Below, piece after piece: positions 7,507-15,047 of a stretch of DNA of 64,000 nt. This stretch comes from JADJOY01 sp046331705 [NCBI: bacterium] (GTDB taxonomy: Bacteria; JADJOY01), in NCBI GenBank assembly GCA_046331705.1, contig JAXLQJ010000008.1, positions 62,001 through 126,000 on the forward strand, written 5' to 3'. The notes under the pieces are model-generated. The model was not told where the DNA came from. It saw nothing but the letters and a program-made list of their open reading frames with translations, and ran no database searches. A program made the position numbers and the translations under genes. The first letter of the stretch is position 1. Each line of letters begins with the position of its first letter.

Positions 7507-9156
7507 GTGCCAGTGCGTTCGCCGCTCGATTGGCTCCGGCGCCGGCTCCGGCGCAGGGCCGAGGAGCCCACGCGTTCGCCTGCGACACCCGGTGAAGAGG
7601 GGTGGGAGTTCGAGGACGGGCTCATGCTCTTCGTGTCCTCGTTCACCCGCCCGCAGCACGTCGGTGCCCTCGACGAGGTGTTCACCGCGCTCGAGTCCGC
7701 GCGGCACTTCGCGCCGACTCACCTCGCCCGGCACGGCGCCTCGCGACCGGCCCAAACCTGGTCGAGATCGCGCGCCGAGCGGTTCCTCGCCCAGCGGTCT
7801 GAGCTGAGCTTCTTCGGAGCGCCGGGACGGCATTGCGGCGATCTCACGACCCGGGCGATCGATCCCCTCGGTGGTTCGTACTTCGCGAGCCTGTGCGTCA
7901 CGGTCGGCGTCCACTGGTCGCGTGAGGCGGCTGCGGACGTGATTGCGAGCGTCGACGACCTCGTCGCGGACGTTGGGCGACTCTTCGTCGCGCTGCGCGG
8001 GGAATACGGGATCGTGGCGCTGCCGGAATCGCGATCGTCTGGCATCGGCCTCTACACGGAAGGGCTTCCCGACCTTCACTGGATCAACTTCGTCGGGCCC
8101 GAGCTGCTCAGAAACACCGGACGCGGCTGGCTGGACGCAGCTCCGTTCGAGCAGAAGATCGAGCTGGGCGGGGATCGGCACGCGCTGATCCTCGCGCGAG
8201 CACCCGGCCGACCGATCACGAAGCACCACGGCGCCGTCATCGCACAGGCGAAGCGCGCGATCGGGAGCGAATGGTTCGTCGAGCCGGGCGCGGACCATGC
8301 CACCCGCTCGATGAGCTTCTCGCTGGAAGGGTTGCGAGAATCGCGCGACAGCGCCGCACGGCGGAACGAGCCGGCAACCAACGTGCGAGACATCGAGGGC
8401 GAGCGCCCGAGCGCGCGCGAGGTCGAGCAGCGTGTCCAGAGCGCACTCGCGGAGATTCGTCCGTCCGCGATCCTCCGGCCGTGGCCGGGAGCGGAGTCCG
8501 CGGGCTGGGGCAGCTTCGAGCTTCAGCGCTACGGAGACGATGCTCGCGCGATGTGGATCGCCCTCGACGCGCGCCGCGAGCACACGCAGGCCGCGCCGTG
8601 CGTGCTGTTGCAGCCCGTGTCCACCGAGGATTCGCGCCGCTTCGTGCCGAGCTTCGAGCCCGTCCGGCTCGCCGCTGCGCTCGACGCCGCAGCTCGCTTC
8701 GACGCCGACGCATGGGTCCAGGACGCGATCGAGCTCGACGCCGACCGCTTCGAATCGTTCAGCGGACCGTGGCCGGAGCGGGCGGCGCCACAGACCCAGC
8801 GCTTGGCTCCTCGGGACGACGAGAGCCTCGTATTCGCGCTGTTCGGAACGCCACGCTCCTGGGAGATTCCCCTGGTACTCGCGTTCGGCGACTGGAACGA
8901 ATGCCCAGCGCCTCACGTCCACGCCGCGATGTTGAAGCGCTGGGGCGATCGGTACGGCGCGCGCTTGCTCGCGCTGGCAGCCGACCGTGTGGCCGTGGAG
9001 GTTGCTCGGCGCCCAGCCGATCGCGAGGAGGCGCTCGCCCTCGCTCGCGAGCATTACGTCTACTGCCCGGATCAAGTGGAGCAGGCCTTCGAAACCCTCG
9101 AAGCCCTGGCCGCGTCGCTTCTCGTCAGCGACGGGTGGGACTTCTGGTGGGATTGA
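7507..9156 (+). CDS. DUF4253 protein fused to an immunity-like N-terminal domain
   Basis: 549 aa from a GTG five bases after the acyltransferase stop, so probably in the same operon. The last 110 residues match the DUF4253 pattern as I remember it: GDWNECPAPHVHAAMLKRWG, then REEALALAREHYVYCPD and an ending in FWWD. Residues about 30-270 (GLMLFVSSFTRP, LHWINFVGPELL, GGDRHALILARAPG) resemble immunity proteins of polymorphic toxin systems (Imm52/DUF3396 type), a weak similarity judged by eye. DUF4253 proteins are often found singly, so the fusion is notable. No toxin gene is adjacent. The function is unknown; an antitoxin or immunity role is inference only. Confidence 0.75.
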   Translation: MPVRSPLDWLRRRLRRRAEEPTRSPATPGEEGWEFEDGLMLFVSSFTRPQHVGALDEVFTALESARHFAPTHLARHGASRPAQTWSRSRAERFLAQRSELSFFGAPGRHCGDLTTRAIDPLGGSYFASLCVTVGVHWSREAAADVIASVDDLVADVGRLFVALRGEYGIVALPESRSSGIGLYTEGLPDLHWINFVGPELLRNTGRGWLDAAPFEQKIELGGDRHALILARAPGRPITKHHGAVIAQAKRAIGSEWFVEPGADHATRSMSFSLEGLRESRDSAARRNEPATNVRDIEGERPSAREVEQRVQSALAEIRPSAILRPWPGAESAGWGSFELQRYGDDARAMWIALDARREHTQAAPCVLLQPVSTEDSRRFVPSFEPVRLAAALDAAARFDADAWVQDAIELDADRFESFSGPWPERAAPQTQRLAPRDDESLVFALFGTPRSWEIPLVLAFGDWNECPAPHVHAAMLKRWGDRYGARLLALAADRVAVEVARRPADREEALALAREHYVYCPDQVEQAFETLEALAASLLVSDGWDFWWD

Positions 9157-9186
9157 GGCGCGCCGAAGGGTCGTGCCGGGTTCGGC

Positions 9187-9816
9187 TCAGGCCACCTGTT
9201 CGTCGTTCGATGCGACGGCGTGGCTGCGGCGGCGGCGGGCTCGGCCGTGCTCGGCGCGCTGTCGACGCGCGAGCTCGGATTCGAGCTCGGCGATCTTGCG
9301 CTCCAGGTCGCGCACCTGGCCGTGGATCGACGACAGCCCGGTGACCTTCTCGAGCGCGAAGCGCATGCGCTCGTCGAACTTCTTCTGGAAGTCCTCGACG
9401 CCTCGGCGCGGCGCGCTGAAGATCTCGCGCACCACCTCGCGGGCCTCGTCGAGTGTCAGCTCGCCGCGCTCGAAGAGCTTGAGGATGCCCTTCTCCGTGT
9501 CCTCGAGCGCGTCCTTGAGCGGTGCCAGCGCCGCCTGCGGATTGACCCGCGCCACCAGCTCCTGCAACGACTCGCCGCTTTGCTGGATGATGCGCTTCAG
9601 GAAGTTGAGAGGCAGCACGCTGTGGCGCGCCTTCTCCTCCTCGAGGATGATCTGCGTCAGCGTGACCGCGGTCAGGTCTTCCTTGCTGCGGTTGTCGATG
9701 ACCTGGATGTCCTCGCCGCGCTTCACCATGTCGGCGATCTCGTGCAGCGTCACGTAGGTGCTGGAATCGAGGTCGTAAAGCTTCCGATTCCCGTAACGCT
9801 TGATCACCTTGGCCAT
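9187..9816 (-). CDS. phaR: Polyhydroxyalkanoate synthesis regulator PhaR-like
   Basis: 209 aa from the ATG at 9816 with a strong GGGAGGA site; a longer frame to 9876 lacks such a site. The N-terminus KVIKRYGNRKLYDLDSSTYV is the PHB/PHA accumulation regulator DNA-binding domain, followed by the VIDNRSKEDLTAVTLTQII repressor region and a long acidic/basic helix that looks coiled-coil. The family represses phasin and PHA genes and binds PHA granules. No phaC or phasin gene is in the window, so this is a stand-alone regulator here. Its 3' end faces the DUF4253 gene with only 30 bp between. Confidence 0.88.
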   Translation of the reverse strand: MAKVIKRYGNRKLYDLDSSTYVTLHEIADMVKRGEDIQVIDNRSKEDLTAVTLTQIILEEEKARHSVLPLNFLKRIIQQSGESLQELVARVNPQAALAPLKDALEDTEKGILKLFERGELTLDEAREVVREIFSAPRRGVEDFQKKFDERMRFALEKVTGLSSIHGQVRDLERKIAELESELARRQRAEHGRARRRRSHAVASNDEQVA

Positions 9817-10288
9817 CTCGTTCCTCCCGGTGCGGGCGATGGATTGCTGCGCGTGGTCGGGTTGGGAACGACGCACCGCGTAGTAACAACGGGTACCACC
9901 ACGTGGCGCGGAGCGTCAACACGCGTCGTCGCACGCGTCGCCAGGGAGCCCTCGACTGCGTTCCTGGTCCCCGCGAACCGGTGCGAGGTGGCGCGGACAC
10001 GACGCACGCCCGCGGGCACCGGCGTCGGCGCTCCTCACCGAGGTTCGCTGGTACGGCGCGGCGAGTCCGCGAGCGCTTCGCAGCCGGGGCGTGTCGTCGC
10101 CGCGACCGTTCGCGGCCGCGCGCCCAGGCCGCGAGGTTTCGCGGCCGCGATCACGGCGGGCGGCGCTCAACCTCCGCAGCGCCCACCGAACACGAAATAT
10201 AAATCAATAATTTTATATACTTATGACGACAAATGGGACCCGGCGCAGATTGGCGCGGCGGTTGCTCTAGGTGCCCGCCGAGGCCGTC
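9817..10288. promoter_or_regulatory. Divergent intergenic region with anomalous AT-rich patch
   Basis: 472 bp without a gene. Bases 9817 to about 10190 are ordinary GC-rich DNA in which I see only the upstream region of phaR. Bases 10192-10231 are almost purely A/T, a sharp break in composition. They contain TATACT (10216-10221), a good -10 box for the STAS gene that follows; no convincing -35 was found. The patch may also be an UP element or a binding site for a regulator. Confidence 0.5.
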
Positions 10289-10561
10289 ATGCTGCGAATC
10301 TCCGAGCACCCGAGCGAAGTCGAAGGCGCCCGCACCCTCGTCGTGGAGGGACGCGCCGTGGGTCCGTGGGTCGAGGAGCTCGCCAACGTGGCAAGAGCCG
10401 CCCTCGCGCGCGATGGGCACCTCATCGTGAATCTCGAGGATGTGTCGTTCCTGGATCCGCACGCCGTGGCGTTGCTGCGCGAGCTCGAAGCTCGCGGCTG
10501 CACGCTCGTTGGTCGCTCGCCGTTCATCGATGCCCAGCTTCGGGCAGGGAGTCAGCCGTGA
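10289..10561 (+). CDS. STAS-domain protein without phospho-acceptor serine
   Basis: 90 aa from the ATG at 10289, which has GAGG at good spacing; a GTG at 10271 would add six residues. The fold pattern (beta-rich start, then HLIVNLEDVSFLDPHAVALL) is that of anti-sigma-factor antagonists of the SpoIIAA/STAS class. Where phosphorylated members carry D-S-S/T-G, this one reads D-P-H-A, so control by a serine kinase is unlikely. It overlaps the ECF sigma gene by GTGA. Being the first gene of a sigma/anti-sigma operon, it may act as a third, unphosphorylated partner. Small size and divergence leave some doubt about the family. Confidence 0.7.
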   Translation: MLRISEHPSEVEGARTLVVEGRAVGPWVEELANVARAALARDGHLIVNLEDVSFLDPHAVALLRELEARGCTLVGRSPFIDAQLRAGSQP

Positions 10562-11337
10562 GCCATTGGAATCTCGAACCGCACGCCCCCGACGCCGACG
10601 CGCAGCGCGCACCGTCCCCCTTGCCGTCGATCGCCTCGCCGGAGCTCGAGCGCATCCAAGCGCTTCGCCGCGGCGACGAACGCGCGTTCTTGGCGCTCGT
10701 CGACGAGCTGCACTCGGGCTTGATCCGCGTGGCGATGCTCTACGTGCGAACGCCGGACGTGGCCGAGGAAGTGGTGCAGGACAGCTGGATGGCGGTGCTC
10801 ACGGGTCTCGACCGCTTCGAAGGGCGCAGCTCGCTCAAGACGTGGATCTCGCACATCGTCGCGAATCAAGCGCGCACGCGTGCGGTTCGCGAGGCACGCT
10901 GCGTGCCGTTCTCGTCCTTCGAGGAGTCGGTGGCCCGCGAGCTCGGCGCCGCCGAGCCGGCGGTCGAGTCGGAGCGCTTCTTCGGCCCCGGCGAAGGGCT
11001 CGGCCGCGGCGGCGCGGGGCACTGGAAGCAACCTCCCCGTGACTGGCGCCGCGACTCCGCCGAACGCAGCCTGCTGGATGCCGAGACCCTGCGCTTCCTC
11101 GAGGTCGCGCTCGAGGCGCTGCCGGCGGCGCAGAAGATCGTGGTGACGCTGCGGGACGTCGAGGGCTGGGATTCGGAAGAAGTCTGCAACGCGCTGGGCC
11201 TGAGCGAGACCAATCAGCGCGTGCTCCTGCATCGCGGACGCTCGAAGCTCCGCGCAGCGCTCGAGCGGCACTTCCGTGAAGGAGACGCCCCGTGCGCGCG
11301 ACCCCCGTCTACCGCCACCGCCTCGGTCCGCTCCTGA
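10558..11337 (+). CDS. ECF-family RNA polymerase sigma factor
   Basis: 259 aa from the GTG at 10558. Region 2 runs from about residue 50 (VAEEVVQDSWMAVLTGLDRF, then LKTWISHIVANQ) and region 4 lies near the end (ALPAAQKIVVTLRDVEGW, GLSETNQRVLLHRGRSKLR). A linker of about 80 residues between them (SFEESVARELG to NAERSLLD) is longer than usual for a plain ECF. The start is coupled to the STAS gene and the last 46 bases overlap the anti-sigma gene, the typical layout of a sigma factor with its cognate inhibitor. The regulon is not visible. Confidence 0.92.
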   Translation: MSHWNLEPHAPDADAQRAPSPLPSIASPELERIQALRRGDERAFLALVDELHSGLIRVAMLYVRTPDVAEEVVQDSWMAVLTGLDRFEGRSSLKTWISHIVANQARTRAVREARCVPFSSFEESVARELGAAEPAVESERFFGPGEGLGRGGAGHWKQPPRDWRRDSAERSLLDAETLRFLEVALEALPAAQKIVVTLRDVEGWDSEEVCNALGLSETNQRVLLHRGRSKLRAALERHFREGDAPCARPPSTATASVRS

Positions 11338-11546
11338 ACGCGTACCTGGATGGAGAGCTTCCCACCAGCGCCGCCATCGCGATCGGCGCCCATCTCGGGG
11401 ATTGCCCCTCGTGCAGCGAGGATCTGGCCGCCCTCGGGCGCGTGAAGGTCGGCCTGCGTGCGCTTCGCGCCCCGGCGCTCGAAGGCGATCGCCGGGCCGC
11501 GCTGGTGGGACGCTTCCGCGCGCGCTCGGGCGCCGCGACCGCGTGA
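11292..11546 (+). CDS. Cytoplasmic zinc-binding anti-sigma factor (ZAS/zf-HC2)
   Basis: 84 aa from a GTG inside the sigma gene, with GGAG some 10 bases upstream. The motif HLGDCPSC (HxxxCxxC, about residues 35-42) after LNAYLDGELP is the zinc site of ZAS anti-sigma factors such as RsrA and ChrR. There is no transmembrane segment, so the protein would act in the cytoplasm, often as a redox or metal sensor in this class. The strong overlap with the ECF gene ensures stoichiometric synthesis. Confidence 0.85.
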   Translation: MRATPVYRHRLGPLLNAYLDGELPTSAAIAIGAHLGDCPSCSEDLAALGRVKVGLRALRAPALEGDRRAALVGRFRARSGAATA

Positions 11547-11559
11547 CGGCGACGGCCGC

Positions 11560-11578
11560 GGCGGGCGTTCGCCCCGCC
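11560..11578. terminator. Hairpin between convergent genes
   Basis: GGCGGG and CCCGCC arms around a 7-base loop, placed between the anti-sigma stop and the stop of the convergent GH32 gene. There is no T-run, so it is a weak intrinsic terminator at best. Confidence 0.4.
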
Positions 11579-11598
11579 CTCGGGAGGGGCGCGCGGGC

Positions 11599-13155
11599 TC
11601 AGCCACCCGGATCGCGAACCGAGCCCATCGCGTCGATCGTGAGCGAGTCCACCCACGGATCGCCGCCCTCGTGCGTGAGCGACAACCCGGCGCTGCTCGG
11701 GGCCGGGAACACCAGGTCGGTCAAGACCACGCGCCCACCGGCGGCGAAGACCTCGACCGACGACTCGTCCACGAGCACGCGCAGGTCGAGGGGGCCGTCG
11801 GGTGTGGCCAGCGCGAGCGGCACCGCATGCCGCGCGGCGAAGCGCCGATCGAAGGACGCGATGCCCGCGCTGCTTCGATCGAGCGCCAGCTCGCCGCGGA
11901 CCGCGTCGTAGCTCAGCGTGGTTCGCTCGTCGCCGCCCTCGCTCGCGCGCACCGCCAGCTCGACTCGGCGGGCGCCGCCCAGGCGCAGCACCGCGTGCAA
12001 GTCGAACGCAGTGGCCTCGATCGACGCCAGCCGCCGCTCGGCGTGGGCGATTCGCACGTCCTTCATGCCCAGCAGGCGATGGCCATGTAGCGCCGCGAGC
12101 TCCGGCGCGGGCTGCTGCACCAGGGCCAACCCCGCCGGCCCGCTCGCGAGCGAGACCTCGCGGGGCACCGTCATCGCGCCGCGCCACGGGCTCGTGGGCG
12201 AGGTGAGCGCGTACTTCCAGTTGCTCATCCACGCGATCCACAGACGACGTCCGTCGGGCACGTCGCTCCACGACTGCGCGGCGTAGAAGTCTGCACCGCC
12301 GTCGACGGCGCGCGCGCCGGAGTCATCCGCCCGAAACCGCTCACCGTCGAAATCGCCCACCAGGTAACGGGCGCCCGAGAAGCCGACGAGCGGCCCGGGA
12401 TTGAAATCCACCTTGAGCACCCAGCGGCGCCCTCCCGCGCCGCCATCGACGGCGAGCTCGAAGAGATCGGGACACTCCCACACCCCGCCCAGGTCGAGAT
12501 CCATGCCGAGCTCGCTGAGGAGCGACCACTCGCGCAGGTTCGGCGATGCGTAGAGCTGGGCGCGATCACCCGCAGCGAGCACCATCACCCAGCGCCGGGT
12601 CGGCTCGTGCCAGAACACCTTGGGATCGCGAAACGCCGCCGGCCCCGGGCTCTCGAGCACGGGATTGCCGGCGAACGGCAGCCAGGTCTCGCCGTCGTCG
12701 TGGGAGATCGCGAGGCTCTGCTTCTGGCCGCCCGTGCTCCCGCCCGATTGGGTGAAGATCGCGATCAAGCAGCCCGCGGGCTCGCCGCAAAGCCCGCTGG
12801 TGTCGTCGCGGTCGACGACCGCGCTTCCCGAGAACGCGAGCCCGAGCACGCGATCGGGATGGAGCGCGATGGGCCGATCCTCCCAGCGCACCAGGTCGCG
12901 GCTTCGCGCGTGGCCCCAGTGCTGGCGGAGCGGCAGGCGGTGATCGGGATCGAATTGATAGAAGAGGTGGTACGTGCCGCTCGCGAACACCAGCCCGTTG
13001 GGATCGTTCATCCAACCCTGGGCGGGGCTGACGTGGAAACGCGGCCGGAAGGGCTCCGCCGGGTCCGCTGGCGCGCCGGCACCGCCGCCGTGCGGGCCGT
13101 CACAGGCGGCACCCGCGAGCGTCGCGAGCGCCACGAGCAGGAACGCGCGGCTCAA
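11599..13155 (-). CDS. Exported GH32 glycoside hydrolase (levanase/invertase type)
   Basis: 518 aa. It hydrolyses fructosyl bonds in sucrose, inulin or levan outside the cytoplasm. All GH32 signature sites are visible: WMNDPNG (about 48-54, nucleophile Asp), FRDP (about 175-178) and ECPD (about 227-230, acid/base Glu), followed by a C-terminal beta-sandwich with DESSVEVFAAGG. Residues 1-18 form a signal peptide ending LAGAAC, an imperfect lipoprotein box. No ATG or GTG exists near the N-terminus; the best start is a TTG at 13155 that overlaps the upstream stop by TTGA. No sugar transporter or fructokinase is adjacent, so the enzyme may feed from external fructans alone. Confidence 0.88.
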   Translation of the reverse strand: MSRAFLLVALATLAGAACDGPHGGGAGAPADPAEPFRPRFHVSPAQGWMNDPNGLVFASGTYHLFYQFDPDHRLPLRQHWGHARSRDLVRWEDRPIALHPDRVLGLAFSGSAVVDRDDTSGLCGEPAGCLIAIFTQSGGSTGGQKQSLAISHDDGETWLPFAGNPVLESPGPAAFRDPKVFWHEPTRRWVMVLAAGDRAQLYASPNLREWSLLSELGMDLDLGGVWECPDLFELAVDGGAGGRRWVLKVDFNPGPLVGFSGARYLVGDFDGERFRADDSGARAVDGGADFYAAQSWSDVPDGRRLWIAWMSNWKYALTSPTSPWRGAMTVPREVSLASGPAGLALVQQPAPELAALHGHRLLGMKDVRIAHAERRLASIEATAFDLHAVLRLGGARRVELAVRASEGGDERTTLSYDAVRGELALDRSSAGIASFDRRFAARHAVPLALATPDGPLDLRVLVDESSVEVFAAGGRVVLTDLVFPAPSSAGLSLTHEGGDPWVDSLTIDAMGSVRDPGG

Positions 13156-13718
13156 TCCACCGTCACCGGTCGGGTGCGCGCGCCACCGCGACCGCGCTGA
13201 CGGCGCGCCTCGTCGGGCGCGGTGCCGTCCGCTCGCGCCGCCGCGCACTCGCGCTCGATGACCGCGATCACCGCGTCGAAGCCGCCGAGCGCCGACGAGG
13301 CGATCCCCTCCGCCTCGGCCACGGCGCGCCGCTCGGCGACGAGCACCTCGCGGATCGTGGCGAGCGTCTTGAGCCGCGCGTCGGCTTCGCGTCGACGCGC
13401 CACGCGGTCGGCGTAGCGCACCACGCCGGCGACCAGCGCGCCCAGCGCCCCGCCCGCGTCGCTCAGCCGGCCCACGCCGTCCGCTCCGTCGCTCGAACCC
13501 TCGAGCGCGACCAGCGCCGCGCGCACGGCCTTCAGCAGCTCGACCTGCGCCGCGGCCAGGTGATCGCGCGCCTCGCCGAGCCGCCCCAGCCAATCGCGGT
13601 CCGGCGCGGGTGGCGGCGAGCGATCCGCGGCCGTCGGGTTCGTGCCGAGCGCCGCCGCCCTGGCGGGCTTGTCGCGCAGCTTGCGTCCAGCGGCGCGCGC
13701 GCTACTCGAAGTGGACAC
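13152..13718 (-). CDS. Hypothetical helical protein between ArsA and GH32 genes
   Basis: 188 aa, not recognised. After an Arg/Pro-rich N-terminal 40 residues the chain is almost all helix-forming (AQVELLKAVRAALVALEG, RREADARLKTLATIREVLVA), probably a coiled-coil bundle, and the tail is Arg-rich. Its first 17 bases overlap the end of the ArsA-like gene upstream and its stop overlaps the GH32 start, so all three are translated as one unit. It could be a partner of the ATPase. Confidence 0.7.
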   Translation of the reverse strand: MSTSSSARAAGRKLRDKPARAAALGTNPTAADRSPPPAPDRDWLGRLGEARDHLAAAQVELLKAVRAALVALEGSSDGADGVGRLSDAGGALGALVAGVVRYADRVARRREADARLKTLATIREVLVAERRAVAEAEGIASSALGGFDAVIAVIERECAAARADGTAPDEARRQRGRGGARTRPVTVD

Positions 13719-14862
13719 GGAAGATCCCGTTGTCGAGGCGTGCCTTGGTGACCTCGAGTCCCGCGAGGCTGCGCGGCAGCACCAGGTTCCGCCGGAAGTT
13801 GCCGACGCTCACGATCAGCTCGTCGCCCTTCGTCCACGCCTTCACCTCGTCCTTCTTGGCGTGGGGCAATGGCAGCGCGAGGTCGTAGCCCGCCCCGCTC
13901 GCGCGCACCTCGAGCGACTTCCCCTTGTAGAACACCTTGGTGGGATCCTTGGAGCCGAAGACGGCGCGCGCCAACCCGTGCAAGGCATCCAAGCCGACGA
14001 CCTCGCTGTCGAAGAGCTGGACCGGGAAGATCGGAATGGGGCGGAAGGCGTCGTCGAGCGCCGCGAGCTGCTCCTCTTGGATCTTGCGCCAGCGGGAGAA
14101 GTACGTACCCTTCACCTCGGGTGGCAGCACGCGGTTCGCCACCACCGCATCCACGGGAAAGCCGAAGAGACCGAGATACGTGAAGGCGCGCTGGGACTCC
14201 TGGATCACCATGCGCTCGGGCACCGACACGATCCGGATGGTGGTGCGCTTGGGGTCCATCAAGAGCTCGCGCACGCCACGGATTCGCGAGTAGAAACGCC
14301 CGATCGCCGCATAGACGTCGTCGGAGGGAAGCGGCGTCGACATGAGCTTCTCGGCCACCGGCCGCACCGCTCGCACGACGCGCCGCTCGACCTCGAAGAA
14401 CTTGTCCATGTACCACTCGAGCAGCTCGGTGAGCCCGAGCATGCGCAGCGTGCCACCCGTCGGGGCGCAATCGACCACCAGCAGCTCGTAGCGACCCTCG
14501 ACCTGGAAATCGCCGATGCGCATGAGCGCGAAGAGCTCGTCCATGCCCGGCGGGATGCCCAGCTCCTCCGCGACCACGGCGTCGTAGCCCTGCGAGGCGA
14601 GGAACCGGCTCAGGTAGTCCTGGATGGCCGCCCAGTGGGCCGCCAGCTCGTGATTGACGTCGATCTCGACGGCGTCGAGGTTCTCCGCGATCGCGATCGG
14701 ATCGGGCCCCACGGGCCGTCCCAGGCTGTCGCCGAGGCTGTGCGCCGCGTCGGTGCTCATCACCAGGGTCCGGTAGCCGAGCTCTGCGGCGCGCACTCCC
14801 GTGGCGGCGGAGAGGCTCGTCTTACCGACGCCGCCTTTGCCGGTGTAGAGGATCACACGCAT
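13702..14862 (-). CDS. ArsA/Get3-like ATPase with C-terminal HSP20-like domain
   Basis: 386 aa. GKGGVGKTS (about residues 9-17) and MSTDAAHSLGDSLG (about 35-48, Get3-like switch I) identify the ArsA/Get3 class; LLVVDCAPTGGTLRML is the Walker B/switch II region. The last 65 residues (DELIVSVGNFRRNLVLPRSL and after) fit the small HSP20-like domain that many bacterial ArsA proteins carry. It differs from the pair at 1536-3733 and is probably a homodimer. Transcription continues into the helical protein and the GH32 gene. Arsenite export partners are absent, so a client-protein or tail-anchor role is more likely than metal efflux. Confidence 0.9.
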   Translation of the reverse strand: MRVILYTGKGGVGKTSLSAATGVRAAELGYRTLVMSTDAAHSLGDSLGRPVGPDPIAIAENLDAVEIDVNHELAAHWAAIQDYLSRFLASQGYDAVVAEELGIPPGMDELFALMRIGDFQVEGRYELLVVDCAPTGGTLRMLGLTELLEWYMDKFFEVERRVVRAVRPVAEKLMSTPLPSDDVYAAIGRFYSRIRGVRELLMDPKRTTIRIVSVPERMVIQESQRAFTYLGLFGFPVDAVVANRVLPPEVKGTYFSRWRKIQEEQLAALDDAFRPIPIFPVQLFDSEVVGLDALHGLARAVFGSKDPTKVFYKGKSLEVRASGAGYDLALPLPHAKKDEVKAWTKGDELIVSVGNFRRNLVLPRSLAGLEVTKARLDNGIFRVHFE

Positions 14863-15047
14863 GGGACGGGCGCGAGGGGATGGAGCTCGCCCGGCGACCG
14901 CGGTCGGTCGCGTGGGGATCGAGACTCGTGTGTGGCGATGGCGCGATGGCGCGAGCTAGCACGCGCCCCCTACCCCGTCAAACCTCGCACGCACCACCGC
15001 GCGTGTGCCGGCGAGGTGCGCGCAACCGCACCCATCCCCGCAGCCGC

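Noticed and set aside
1536-14862. Arsenic resistance role for the ArsA-like genes
   Set aside because: No arsB, arsC, arsD, arsR or acr3 is present and the signature lysine is missing in one copy; the fold is shared by non-metal ATPases.
14894-14911. GCGACC/GGTCGC hairpin as a terminator of the thioredoxin-like gene
   Set aside because: It lies close to the next start, has no T-run and such short GC hairpins are expected by chance here.
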